From positions 1 to 19,234 of the forward strand of contig JAFAEB010000085.1 in the NCBI GenBank assembly GCA_023424235.1: 19,234 nt of DNA, read 5' to 3'. Made by a program: the position numbers and the translations under genes. Position 1 is the stretch's first letter. Each line of letters opens with the position of its first letter. A model generated the notes under the pieces. The model worked only from the letters and a program-made list of their open reading frames with translations, ran no database searches and was not told the DNA's origin. Of the stretch, positions 7,138-15,004 are shown one piece after another. This DNA is from Bacillota bacterium. GTDB lineage: Bacteria; Bacillota; Clostridia; Lachnospirales; Lachnospiraceae.

Positions 7138-7232
7138 TGAAATTAACGTCACAATGAATGTGAACCATTTACTTGGGTTAAGTGGACAAAGCCAGAATAT
7201 TCCCATCCAGAGTAATTTTTGGATGGGTTTTT
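7138..7232 (+). ncRNA. Structured leader RNA or small RNA upstream of murE
   Basis: Predicted transcript of about 95 nt between the consensus promoter and the terminator. It holds a stem at its very 5' end (TGTGA 7136-7140 with TCACA 7149-7153), a 7-bp stem CCATTTA/TAAGTGG (7165-7171, 7179-7185) with one G-T pair and 7-base loop CTTGGGT, then the terminator hairpin. The loop TGGG could pair with CCCA (7202-7205) of the terminator stem, a possible but weak antiterminator. I recognise no known riboswitch or T-box. It may be a free small RNA or an attenuator of the murE operon. Confidence 0.5.
7202..7232 (+). terminator. Intrinsic terminator between the leader promoter and murE
   Basis: Perfect 8-bp stem CCCATCCA (7202-7209) and TGGATGGG (7220-7227) with a 10-base loop, followed by TTTTT. 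The 134 bases from here to the murE ATG hold AT-rich sequence and no clear second promoter. So murE expression needs read-through here or a weak promoter I cannot define. Confidence 0.85.
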
Positions 7233-7366
7233 ATAATATAAAATAAGAAAAAGTTACTATTTTCATTCTGTATCATATATTTAAACTAGATCTTATTTGT
7301 TTGTATATTATATGAAGAAATGAATGTATTAAAAAGTAGATAAAGAAGAATGTCGGAGGTTGGCCT

Positions 7367-8866
7367 ATGAAATTAAAGGATTTACTTGAGAAGTTAGAGT
7401 ATTCATGCCTACAAGGAAGTTTAGAAGAAGAGATTACAACCGTTAAATATGACTCTAGAGAGACAGATATGACAGATTCTGTTTTTGTGTGCATAACTGG
7501 TAAAGTTGTTGATGGTCATAACTATATAAATGAGGTCGTTCATAAACATGCAAAAGCTATCATTGTAGAAAAGGATATAGAATTACCTCCCCATATTACG
7601 GTTATAAAAGTTGAAGATACTAGAATTGCTCTAGCATATATTTCAGCAGCATACTTTGGCTATCCAGCAAATTCTTTAAAAACAATTGGTATTACTGGTA
7701 CAAAAGGAAAAACGACAACTACTTATATGGTGCGCCAAATTTTAGAGAGTGCAGGAATTAAGACTGGTTTAATTGGTACCATAGAGATTATTACACCGAA
7801 AGAAGTAATAAAAGCTAGTCATACCACACCAGAATCTTATCAATTACAGCAATATTTTCGCAAAATGGTAGACGAAGGTTGTGAGTGTGTTGTAATGGAA
7901 GTTTCATCTCAAGGTCTTATGTTAAATCGTGTTGCGGGCTTTACGTTTGACTATGGTATTTTTACCAATATGGAGCCAGATCATATCGGGCCAAACGAGC
8001 ATAAAGATTTTCAAGATTACATGTATTGCAAAGGTCTTTTGTTTAAAAATTGTGTAACTGGTATTGTAAATATAGATGATAAACACGTATGGACAGTACT
8101 AGATGGTCATACTTGTAAATTAGAAAGCTTTGGACTTAGTGAGGGTGCAGATTTAAGAGCGACAAATATTAAGCTTCATAATAGCTTAGGTGATTTGGGT
8201 GTTAATTACACTGTGTTAGGGAAAGAGAATTATTCTGATATGAATTTTGATGTTACCATTCATGTACCAGGTATATTTAGTGTGTATAATTCCTTAACTG
8301 CGATCGCAATCTGTAAGCATTTTAATATATCCGAAGATGTAATTCAAAAAGCATTATTAAATGTTAAGGTTAAGGGAAGAGTGGAACCTATTAAAGTATC
8401 AGATAAATTCTCCCTAATGATTGACTATGCTCATAATGCTATGAGCTTAGAAAGTTTGCTTACGACCTTAAAAGAATACAATCCAAAAAGACTTGTTTGC
8501 TTATTTGGATGTGGAGGAAATCGCTCTAAATTAAGAAGATATGAAATGGGTGAAATATCATCGAAATTATCTGATTTAACAATTGTAACATCGGATAATC
8601 CAAGGGATGAGGAACCAATTGATATTTTAAATGATATTATTACTGGTGTTAAAAAAGCAGACGGTGATTATATTGCTATCATTGACCGAAAAGAAGCCAT
8701 TAAATATTGTATTAAAAATGCCGTGGAGGGTGATTTAATTGTTCTATGTGGAAAAGGGCATGAAGATTACCAGGAGATTAAAGGTGTTAAGTATGATATG
8801 GATGAAAGAGTACTAATAAATGAAGTTCTTAAGGAATTAGAAGTAGAGGGCCACAAGGTAATCTAG
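7367..8866 (+). CDS. murE: UDP-MurNAc-L-Ala-D-Glu:meso-diaminopimelate ligase
   Basis: Cytoplasmic Mur ligase that adds the third residue of the peptidoglycan stem peptide using ATP; 499 residues, the usual length. The N-terminal UDP-binding domain has DGHNYI. The ATP loop is GITGTKGKTTT (108-118). Lys222 (in YCKGLLF) is the likely carbamylated lysine. The C-terminal domain has DNPR at 410-413, the signature for meso-diaminopimelate rather than lysine, and later GKGHEDYQ. The start is set by GGAGGT at 7355-7360. It begins the long plus-strand cluster, 46 bases before murF. The promoter, leader RNA and terminator upstream suggest attenuation. Function is firm; meso-DAP specificity follows from the DNPR motif. 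Confidence 0.96.
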   Translation: MKLKDLLEKLEYSCLQGSLEEEITTVKYDSRETDMTDSVFVCITGKVVDGHNYINEVVHKHAKAIIVEKDIELPPHITVIKVEDTRIALAYISAAYFGYPANSLKTIGITGTKGKTTTTYMVRQILESAGIKTGLIGTIEIITPKEVIKASHTTPESYQLQQYFRKMVDEGCECVVMEVSSQGLMLNRVAGFTFDYGIFTNMEPDHIGPNEHKDFQDYMYCKGLLFKNCVTGIVNIDDKHVWTVLDGHTCKLESFGLSEGADLRATNIKLHNSLGDLGVNYTVLGKENYSDMNFDVTIHVPGIFSVYNSLTAIAICKHFNISEDVIQKALLNVKVKGRVEPIKVSDKFSLMIDYAHNAMSLESLLTTLKEYNPKRLVCLFGCGGNRSKLRRYEMGEISSKLSDLTIVTSDNPRDEEPIDILNDIITGVKKADGDYIAIIDRKEAIKYCIKNAVEGDLIVLCGKGHEDYQEIKGVKYDMDERVLINEVLKELEVEGHKVI

Positions 8867-8912
8867 TAAGCTTTGTTTACTTAGAATATTATGAAAATAA
8901 GAGGCGTAGTAT

Positions 8913-10415
8913 ATGGAATCGTTAAGTATAAAAGAAATAGTAAATGCTGTTAATGGTGTATTATTATGTGGTGAGGAATCTACCTTAATAAATAGTATAA
9001 GTACCAATTCAAATAAATTAGAAGAGAATGCACTATTTGTACCGATTAAAGGTGAGAGAGTGGATGGTCATACTTTTATTAATGATGCATTTGCAAGTGG
9101 TGCGGTAGCATGTTTTACTAGTAATGAAATTCCTTTAAACAAAGACTATGTATATATAAAGGTAGAGGATACCTTAAATGCCTTACAAGCATTAGGAGCT
9201 TATTATAGAAGTAAATTCAACATACCAGTTATTGGTATTACAGGAAGTGTAGGAAAAACGACTACAAAGGAGATGGTGACTGCTGCATTAGAAACAAAGT
9301 ATAATGTAATAAAAACCATTGGAAATATGAATAGTCAAGTGGGATTACCTCAAATGATGATGAGGTTTGAAAAGGAACATGAAATCGCAGTTATTGAAAT
9401 GGGTATTAGTGAAGAAGGGGAGATGGAAAGACTCACTTTTATAGCTAAGCCAGAGCTTGCGATTGTAACTAATATTGGTGTATCCCATATAGCACAATTA
9501 AAAAGCAGAGAGAATATTCGAAAAGAAAAATTAAATATAATAAATGCATTCAAAGAATCCTCTGTTTTATTTTTAAATGACAATGATGAGCTTTTGAAAG
9601 AACTATGTGAGTATAAAAAGGTAAATCTTATTGGCAATAAAGAAATGTTACCAAATTACAATGAAAATTCACAATTATGTGATACAATAGACTTATCCTT
9701 TACTACAAGAGAGAAGTTACTAAATTGTAAAGTAATTTCATTTGGTACTAATGAAGGAGCTATCTACCAAGCAGTAGATATTAAGACCTTAAATGGTAGT
9801 ACAAAGTTTACCTTAAGAGTTCATAATAATGAAGATGGTAGTGTTGAAAAATACGGTGATGGAGAAGAAATAACCTTATCAGTTTTAGGAATTCATAATG
9901 TGTATAATGCTTTAGTTTCCTTAGCGGTTGCAAATCATTATAACATACCAGTAGCTGTAGCAAAAATCGGTTTAGAAAAATATAAACCCATTGCTAATAG
10001 AGGTGAGATAAAAAAAGTCCGTGGAATCACGATTATTGATGACACCTATAATGCAAGCCCAGATTCCATGAAGAGTGGATTATCTGTCTTATGTCAGTTA
10101 GAGAACGTAAAACGTAGAATTGCAGTTCTAGCTGATATACGTGAGCTTGGTGAAATCTCACAACGAAGTCACTATGAAGTAGGTGAATATATTGCAAAAG
10201 AAGCTGTTGATGAACTGGTTACCATTGGCAGTGAAGCTCTTAATATTGCGCTTGGAGTTAAGGATCATAACAAACAGATTAAAATCAATTCTTTTATGAG
10301 TAACATGGATGCAATTAATTATTTAAAAGCTTCAATATTAGAAGGAGATGCGCTTTTAATAAAGGGGTCAAACTCCATGAGAACCAATGAAATTGTAAAT
10401 GCGTTGTGCGAATAA
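8913..10415 (+). CDS. murF: UDP-MurNAc-tripeptide:D-Ala-D-Ala ligase
   Basis: Cytoplasmic Mur ligase that adds the D-Ala-D-Ala dipeptide to UDP-MurNAc-tripeptide, the step after MurE; 500 residues. The N-terminal domain has SISTNSNKLEENALFVPIKGERVDGHTF, the ATP loop GITGSVGKTTT is at 108-118, and the centre has NIGVSHI and IGNMNSQVGLP. The third domain has DDTYNASPDSMKSGL, typical of MurF rather than MurE. The ribosome site is modest (AAGAGG, about 9 bases before the ATG). It lies between murE and priA with short gaps and no terminator, so it is probably on one transcript with both. It supplies the pentapeptide used by MraY, whose gene is not in this window. Confidence 0.95.
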   Translation: MESLSIKEIVNAVNGVLLCGEESTLINSISTNSNKLEENALFVPIKGERVDGHTFINDAFASGAVACFTSNEIPLNKDYVYIKVEDTLNALQALGAYYRSKFNIPVIGITGSVGKTTTKEMVTAALETKYNVIKTIGNMNSQVGLPQMMMRFEKEHEIAVIEMGISEEGEMERLTFIAKPELAIVTNIGVSHIAQLKSRENIRKEKLNIINAFKESSVLFLNDNDELLKELCEYKKVNLIGNKEMLPNYNENSQLCDTIDLSFTTREKLLNCKVISFGTNEGAIYQAVDIKTLNGSTKFTLRVHNNEDGSVEKYGDGEEITLSVLGIHNVYNALVSLAVANHYNIPVAVAKIGLEKYKPIANRGEIKKVRGITIIDDTYNASPDSMKSGLSVLCQLENVKRRIAVLADIRELGEISQRSHYEVGEYIAKEAVDELVTIGSEALNIALGVKDHNKQIKINSFMSNMDAINYLKASILEGDALLIKGSNSMRTNEIVNALCE

Positions 10416-10454
10416 TTTTTCACATATAACAAAAAAGAAAGCAGGTGGTTTGGT

Positions 10455-12701
10455 ATGTTAGATTTATATGCTGATATTATTGTTGATATTTCACATGAAA
10501 ATTTAGACAAAACATATCAGTATTACATACCAAATGAACTTAGAAGTAAGGCAGTAGTTGGAGCTCTTGTAAAAGTTCCTTTTGGTAAAGGTAATCGATT
10601 GATAAAAGGTTATATTGTTAATATAACCGACAAATCCAATTGGGATATCAAAGCTTTAAAAAATATAAGTGAATTTGTAGATGATGGTCTAGTAATAGAA
10701 AGTCAACTTATTTCACTTGCATATTGGATTAAGACAAGTTTTGGTTCAACCATGAACGATGCACTTAAGACAGTTATTCCTGTAAAGCATAGTGTAAAAG
10801 CAAAAGAGAAGAAATTTATTAGCCGATTAGTAGATAAAGAAAAAGCTATCTTGTTTTACGAAGAGTGTATACGAAAGAATAATAAAGGTAGACAAAGGTT
10901 AATAAAAGAATTAATAGAAGTAGACACAATTGATTATGATATCGTTATTAATAAGCTTAATATTAGCAGAACAACCATTAAAGATTTAGAAAAGCTAGGT
11001 ATTATATCCATAGAAGTTGAGCGTTTATATCGAAATCCAATAAAATCAAAAGAAGTTAAAGCAAAAGATATGGTTTTAACCAAAGAGCAAGATGACATAG
11101 TTACATCAGTTCTTAGTGAATATAAAAGTGGAATACGAAATACCTATCTAATTCATGGTGTTACTGGTAGCGGAAAAACAGAAGTTTATATTGAAATTAT
11201 TGATTATGTAATAAAAACAGGTAAGCAGGTAATTATGCTTATACCTGAAATTGCATTAACTTACCAAACAGTAATGCGATTCTATCGAAGATTTGGTGAC
11301 CGAATATCCATACTAAATTCAAGAATGTCAAGTGGAGAACGATATGACCAATACGAAAGGGCAAAAAATGGAGATATCGATATTATGATTGGCCCTCGTT
11401 CTGCCTTATTTACACCATTTATGAATTTAGGTCTTATTATTATAGATGAAGAGCATGAGGGGAGCTATAAAAGTGAAAATCCTCCAAAATATCATGCAAG
11501 AGAGGTTGCTATTAAAAGAGCAGAATTATCGAATTCTAGTGTGATTCTAGGCTCAGCAACGCCTTCTCTAGAAGCTTATAAATGTGCTATGGAGGGTAGA
11601 TATAAATTATTTACCATAGAAAATAGAGTTGGAACTAGAAAACTCCCTACCATACACATTGTTGATTTAAGAGAAGAACTGAAAAAGAAAAATAAATCTA
11701 TTTTTTCTAGCAAGTTAAAAGAAGAAATGGAACTTAGATTACTTAGAAAAGAGCAAATCATGTTATTTATAAACCGCAGAGGGTATGCAGGTTTTGTGTC
11801 TTGTAGAAGCTGTGGGTTTGTTATGAAATGTGAACATTGCGATATTTCACTTACCGCACATAATAACGGTAGCTTAGTTTGTCATTATTGTGGTTACAAT
11901 GTACTAGCACCAAAACAGTGTCCAAGTTGCTCATCTAAGTATATTGCACAATTCGGTACAGGTACTCAAAAGGTTGAGGAAATGGTGAAAAAGGAGTTTC
12001 CAACAGCTAGAGTATTAAGAATGGATACGGATACTACAAAAGGAAAAGAAGGACATGAAAAGATTCTATCTTTATTTTCGAATCATGAAGCAGACATTTT
12101 AGTAGGAACTCAAATGATAGTAAAAGGTCATGATTTTCCTCGAGTGACCTTAGTAGGAATTTTAGCAGCAGATCTTTCATTATATGCAGCAGATTATCGG
12201 GCAGCAGAGAGAACCTATCAATTATTAGCCCAAGCTTCAGGAAGAGCGGGCAGAGGCGATGTTGAAGGCGAGGTAGTAATACAGACTTATCAACCAGAGC
12301 ATTATAGTATCGTAACCGCAAGTAAAGATGACTTTAAAGGGTTTTATGAAAAAGAAATAGGATTCAGAAGCTTACTAAAATATCCACCAGTTTCTAATAT
12401 TTTATGCATCCTAATTGCTTCAAAGGATGATGAAAAAGGAGAGTTTGGAGCTAAGTTACTTGCTGGAGCTGCAAAAGAATGGCTTCAAAAAGAAAACTTT
12501 ATGGAAGCTTCAATAATAGGTCCATCACTTGCTCAGTTATCAAAAGTTAACGATATTTATCGTTACATTATCTATATTAAAGAAGAAGATTATAATGTAT
12601 TAATAGGATTAAAAAATTATCTAGAAGGTTATATCAATTTTTCAGAACATTTTAAGCAAAGTGTGGTACAATTTGATTTTAATCCTATGAGTGGATATTA
12701 G
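10455..12701 (+). CDS. priA: Primosomal protein N', replication restart helicase
   Basis: 3'-to-5' DNA helicase that recognises stalled forks and reloads the replisome; 748 residues, normal for Firmicutes. A fork-binding N-terminal domain begins YADIIVDISHENLDKTYQYYIP. Then come Walker A GVTGSGKT (235-242), DEEH box (331-334), helicase motif GSATPSLEA, and eight zinc-binding cysteines between residues 450 and 492 (CRSCG, CEHC, CHYC, CPSC). Motif V/VI region reads GTQMIVKGHDFPRVTLVGI and QASGRAGR. The start follows AGGTGG. It sits 39 bases after murF and 84 bases before def, the usual priA-def-fmt order of Firmicutes and many other bacteria. No residues appear to be missing. Confidence 0.97.
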   Translation: MLDLYADIIVDISHENLDKTYQYYIPNELRSKAVVGALVKVPFGKGNRLIKGYIVNITDKSNWDIKALKNISEFVDDGLVIESQLISLAYWIKTSFGSTMNDALKTVIPVKHSVKAKEKKFISRLVDKEKAILFYEECIRKNNKGRQRLIKELIEVDTIDYDIVINKLNISRTTIKDLEKLGIISIEVERLYRNPIKSKEVKAKDMVLTKEQDDIVTSVLSEYKSGIRNTYLIHGVTGSGKTEVYIEIIDYVIKTGKQVIMLIPEIALTYQTVMRFYRRFGDRISILNSRMSSGERYDQYERAKNGDIDIMIGPRSALFTPFMNLGLIIIDEEHEGSYKSENPPKYHAREVAIKRAELSNSSVILGSATPSLEAYKCAMEGRYKLFTIENRVGTRKLPTIHIVDLREELKKKNKSIFSSKLKEEMELRLLRKEQIMLFINRRGYAGFVSCRSCGFVMKCEHCDISLTAHNNGSLVCHYCGYNVLAPKQCPSCSSKYIAQFGTGTQKVEEMVKKEFPTARVLRMDTDTTKGKEGHEKILSLFSNHEADILVGTQMIVKGHDFPRVTLVGILAADLSLYAADYRAAERTYQLLAQASGRAGRGDVEGEVVIQTYQPEHYSIVTASKDDFKGFYEKEIGFRSLLKYPPVSNILCILIASKDDEKGEFGAKLLAGAAKEWLQKENFMEASIIGPSLAQLSKVNDIYRYIIYIKEEDYNVLIGLKNYLEGYINFSEHFKQSVVQFDFNPMSGY

Positions 12702-12785
12702 ATATAAAGAATAATTGTGTTAATAAGAAAGAGAATGAGTTAATATAAAGATATAAGGTATCTGAAAAAGAAAGGAAGAAAAATT

Positions 12786-13265
12786 ATGGCTATAAGAAAT
12801 ATACGTTTAATAGGAGATAGTATTTTAAATAAAAGAGCAAAAGAAATTACAGAGGTGAATAATAAATTATTAGAATTAATTGATGATATGTTAGATACGA
12901 TGTATGATGCAAATGGAGTAGGCCTTGCTGCTCCACAAATTGGTGTATTAAAACGTTTAGTTGTTATTGATGTATCACCAGAAGGAGATAGTCCAATCAT
13001 ATTAATTAATCCAGAAATTCTAGAAACTTCTGGTGAACAAACTGGTGAAGAGGGATGCTTAAGTGTTCCAGGAAAAAGTGGCGTTGTTACAAGACCTAAC
13101 TACGTAAAAGTAAAAGCTCTGAATGAAAAGATGGAAGAATACATTGTGGAAGGTACTGAATTATTAGCAAGAGCTCTTTGCCATGAAATTGACCATCTTA
13201 ATGGTGAATTATATGTGGATAAAGCCATTGGTGGTATTCATAATGTAGAGGACAGAGAAGATTAA
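12786..13265 (+). CDS. def: Peptide deformylase
   Basis: Removes the formyl group from the N-terminal Met of nascent proteins; 159 residues, metal-dependent. All three motifs are present: GVGLAAPQIG (from residue 44), EGCLS (89-93, Cys91 a metal ligand) and HEIDH (133-137, two His ligands and the catalytic Glu). Its short length and absence of insertions fit the type 1 form; the type 2 form of bacilli carries insertions. AAAGGAAG precedes the ATG. It pairs with the formyltransferase gene 81 bases downstream, so addition and removal of formyl are encoded together. Confidence 0.96.
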   Translation: MAIRNIRLIGDSILNKRAKEITEVNNKLLELIDDMLDTMYDANGVGLAAPQIGVLKRLVVIDVSPEGDSPIILINPEILETSGEQTGEEGCLSVPGKSGVVTRPNYVKVKALNEKMEEYIVEGTELLARALCHEIDHLNGELYVDKAIGGIHNVEDRED

Positions 13266-13310
13266 TTTTTGAAGAATGGCAACTCTTATCTCTACACATA
13301 GAAAATAAAT

Positions 13311-13331
13311 AAAATCAACAAGCTTGATTTT
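13311..13331 (+). other. Hairpin in the def-fmt gap
   Basis: AAAATCAA (13311-13318) and TTGATTTT (13324-13331) form a perfect 8-bp stem with 5-base loop CAAGC. It is followed by AGAAAAGAGG, not a T-run, so termination is unlikely on the plus strand. It sits about 5 bases upstream of the fmt ribosome site and could affect fmt initiation or mRNA processing. Confidence 0.45.
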
Positions 13332-13346
13332 AGAAAAGAGGTTACA

Positions 13347-14276
13347 ATGAGAATCGTTTATATGGGAACACCGGAGATAGCAAGAGTAATACTTAAAGCA
13401 TTAATTAATACAAGACATGAGATTATTGCTGTTGTTTCTCAAACAGATAAGCCAAAGGGAAGAGGAGGTAAAGTACAATTTACTCCTGTAAAAGAAGAGG
13501 CATTAGCTGCTGGTATTCCAGTGTATCAACCAAATACCATAAAGGATGATGAGTTTTTCAATCTTTTATGTGAATTAAATCCAGATATTATAGTTGTAGC
13601 AGCATATGGAAAAATATTACCGAAACGAATTATTGATTTGCCTAAGCTAGGTTGTATCAATGTTCATGCCTCAATTCTACCAAAATATCGTGGAGCAGCA
13701 CCAATTCAGTGGGTTGTAATTAATGGAGAAAAGACAACTGGAATAACGATTATGCATATGGATGTTGGAATTGATACTGGAGATATGATTATTAAAAGGG
13801 AAGTAGTCTTAGATGAAAAGGAAACATCTGGAACGCTAAACGATAAATTAGCTAACTGTGGTGGTGAGCTATTAATAGAAGCCCTTGATTTGATTGAAGC
13901 AGGGAAAGCTCCAAGAGAAAAGCAAAATGACGAAGATGCTACTTATTATAGTATGTTAACGAAAGAGTTAGGTCATATTGATTTCACGAAAAGTGCAGTT
14001 GAGATCGAACGTCTTATCAGAGGTTTAAATCCATGGCCAAGTGCATATGGTTTCTTAGATGGAAAAAGTTTTAAGATTTGGAGTGCAGATGTAATTCTAG
14101 AAGATAGAGATGGTGAGCCTGGTGAAATTATTGATATTACCAAAGATACTATTTTGGTAAAGACTGGAAATGGCATTCTATCAATTAAAGAATTACAGCT
14201 TGAAGGGAAAAAGAGAATGACATCCGATGCATTTTTACGAGGATTTACTTTAGCAATTGGAACTAAAATTAACTAG
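13347..14276 (+). CDS. fmt: Methionyl-tRNA formyltransferase
   Basis: Transfers a formyl group from 10-formyl-tetrahydrofolate to Met-tRNA(fMet), making the initiator for translation; 309 residues, normal length. The catalytic triad is in place: Asn105 and His107 in INVHAS, and Asp143 in MDVGIDTGD, each one position from the E. coli residues. The folate-binding stretch SILPKYRGAAPIQW follows the Asn/His pair. The C-terminal tRNA-binding domain begins near residue 205 (IRGLNPWPSAYGFLDG). The start follows AGAGGTT. It is between def and the membrane zinc protease gene, 29 bases before the latter. Confidence 0.96.
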   Translation: MRIVYMGTPEIARVILKALINTRHEIIAVVSQTDKPKGRGGKVQFTPVKEEALAAGIPVYQPNTIKDDEFFNLLCELNPDIIVVAAYGKILPKRIIDLPKLGCINVHASILPKYRGAAPIQWVVINGEKTTGITIMHMDVGIDTGDMIIKREVVLDEKETSGTLNDKLANCGGELLIEALDLIEAGKAPREKQNDEDATYYSMLTKELGHIDFTKSAVEIERLIRGLNPWPSAYGFLDGKSFKIWSADVILEDRDGEPGEIIDITKDTILVKTGNGILSIKELQLEGKKRMTSDAFLRGFTLAIGTKIN

Positions 14277-14305
14277 TTATGAAATGTTAATAAAGGAGGA
14301 ATATT

Positions 14306-15004
14306 ATGCCATACATGTATTATTTTGATCCAACTTATTTTTTAGTTATATTAGGAGCAATTCTATGTTTAGCAGCATCAGCAAAAGTAAAAACTACTTA
14401 TGCAAAGTATAAAAGAGTAAGAAGTTTATCTGGTATGACTGGAGCAATGGCTGCAGAACGTATTTTACATTTTTCTGGAATATATGATGTATCCATTCAA
14501 AGAGTATCAGGTGACCTAACAGACCATTATGATCCAAGAAATAAAACACTTAATTTATCTGAAACAGTATATGGAAGTGACTCTGTAGCTGCGATTGGTG
14601 TTGCTGCTCATGAATGCGGCCATGCGATACAAGATAACACAGGATATGCACCATTAAAGTTTCGAGGTGCATTAGTTCCTGTTGCTAATTTTGGAGCAAC
14701 GATTTCTTGGCCTATGATTATATTAGGTGTTGTTTTAGGATATTCAGAAACATTAATTAATTTTGGTATCATTCTATTTTCACTTGTTGTATTATTTCAA
14801 CTTATTACTTTACCAGTTGAATTTAATGCTTCTAGTCGTGCAGTGAAGGTATTAAATGATTCAGGAATTTTATATGATGATGAAATAAAATATACGAAAA
14901 AAGTCTTAGGAGCAGCTGCTTTAACCTATGTAGCGGGTGCAGCTTCTGTAATATTACAATTATTAAGACTTGTTTTATTATTTGGAGGCAGAGATCGTGA
15001 CTAA
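14306..15004 (+). CDS. Membrane zinc metallopeptidase, YugP family
   Basis: Predicted membrane-embedded zinc protease of the YugP/Zn_peptidase_2 family, 232 residues. The active-site helix HECGH (102-106, in AAHECGHAIQD) gives two zinc ligands and the catalytic Glu. Hydrophobic segments are visible near residues 8-26, 126-150, 152-175 and 202-226. The family is widespread in Firmicutes and often sits in this same position, but its substrate is not settled. AAAGGAGG precedes the ATG. Its last 8 bases overlap the start of rsmB, so the two are translationally coupled. The link with membrane quality control is only a guess from the fold. Confidence 0.9.
   Translation: MPYMYYFDPTYFLVILGAILCLAASAKVKTTYAKYKRVRSLSGMTGAMAAERILHFSGIYDVSIQRVSGDLTDHYDPRNKTLNLSETVYGSDSVAAIGVAAHECGHAIQDNTGYAPLKFRGALVPVANFGATISWPMIILGVVLGYSETLINFGIILFSLVVLFQLITLPVEFNASSRAVKVLNDSGILYDDEIKYTKKVLGAAALTYVAGAASVILQLLRLVLLFGGRDRD
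14983..14987 (+). promoter_or_regulatory. Ribosome binding site fixing the rsmB GTG start
   Basis: GGAGG inside the end of the protease gene, 9 bases before GTG at 14997. The open frame also has a TTG at 14970, but that lies upstream of this site and has no ribosome site of its own. Confidence 0.75.

Noticed and set aside
7155..7192. Leader segment AACC...GGACAAAGCC resembling part of a c-di-GMP-I (GEMM) riboswitch
   Set aside because: The resemblance is only partial: the ACGCAAAGCC core lacks GC, and the second conserved helix with its receptor is missing because the terminator follows at once.
7037..7246. Plus-strand open frame of 69 codons
   Set aside because: It spans both divergent promoters and the terminator, has no ribosome site and resembles no protein I know.
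7138..7366. T-box leader before murE
   Set aside because: No T-box core (AGGGTGGNACCGCG-like) or long specifier stem is present, and the leader is too short.
14970..14996. TTG start of rsmB 9 codons upstream
   Set aside because: It lies before the GGAGG site inside the protease gene; the GTG at 14997 is properly spaced.
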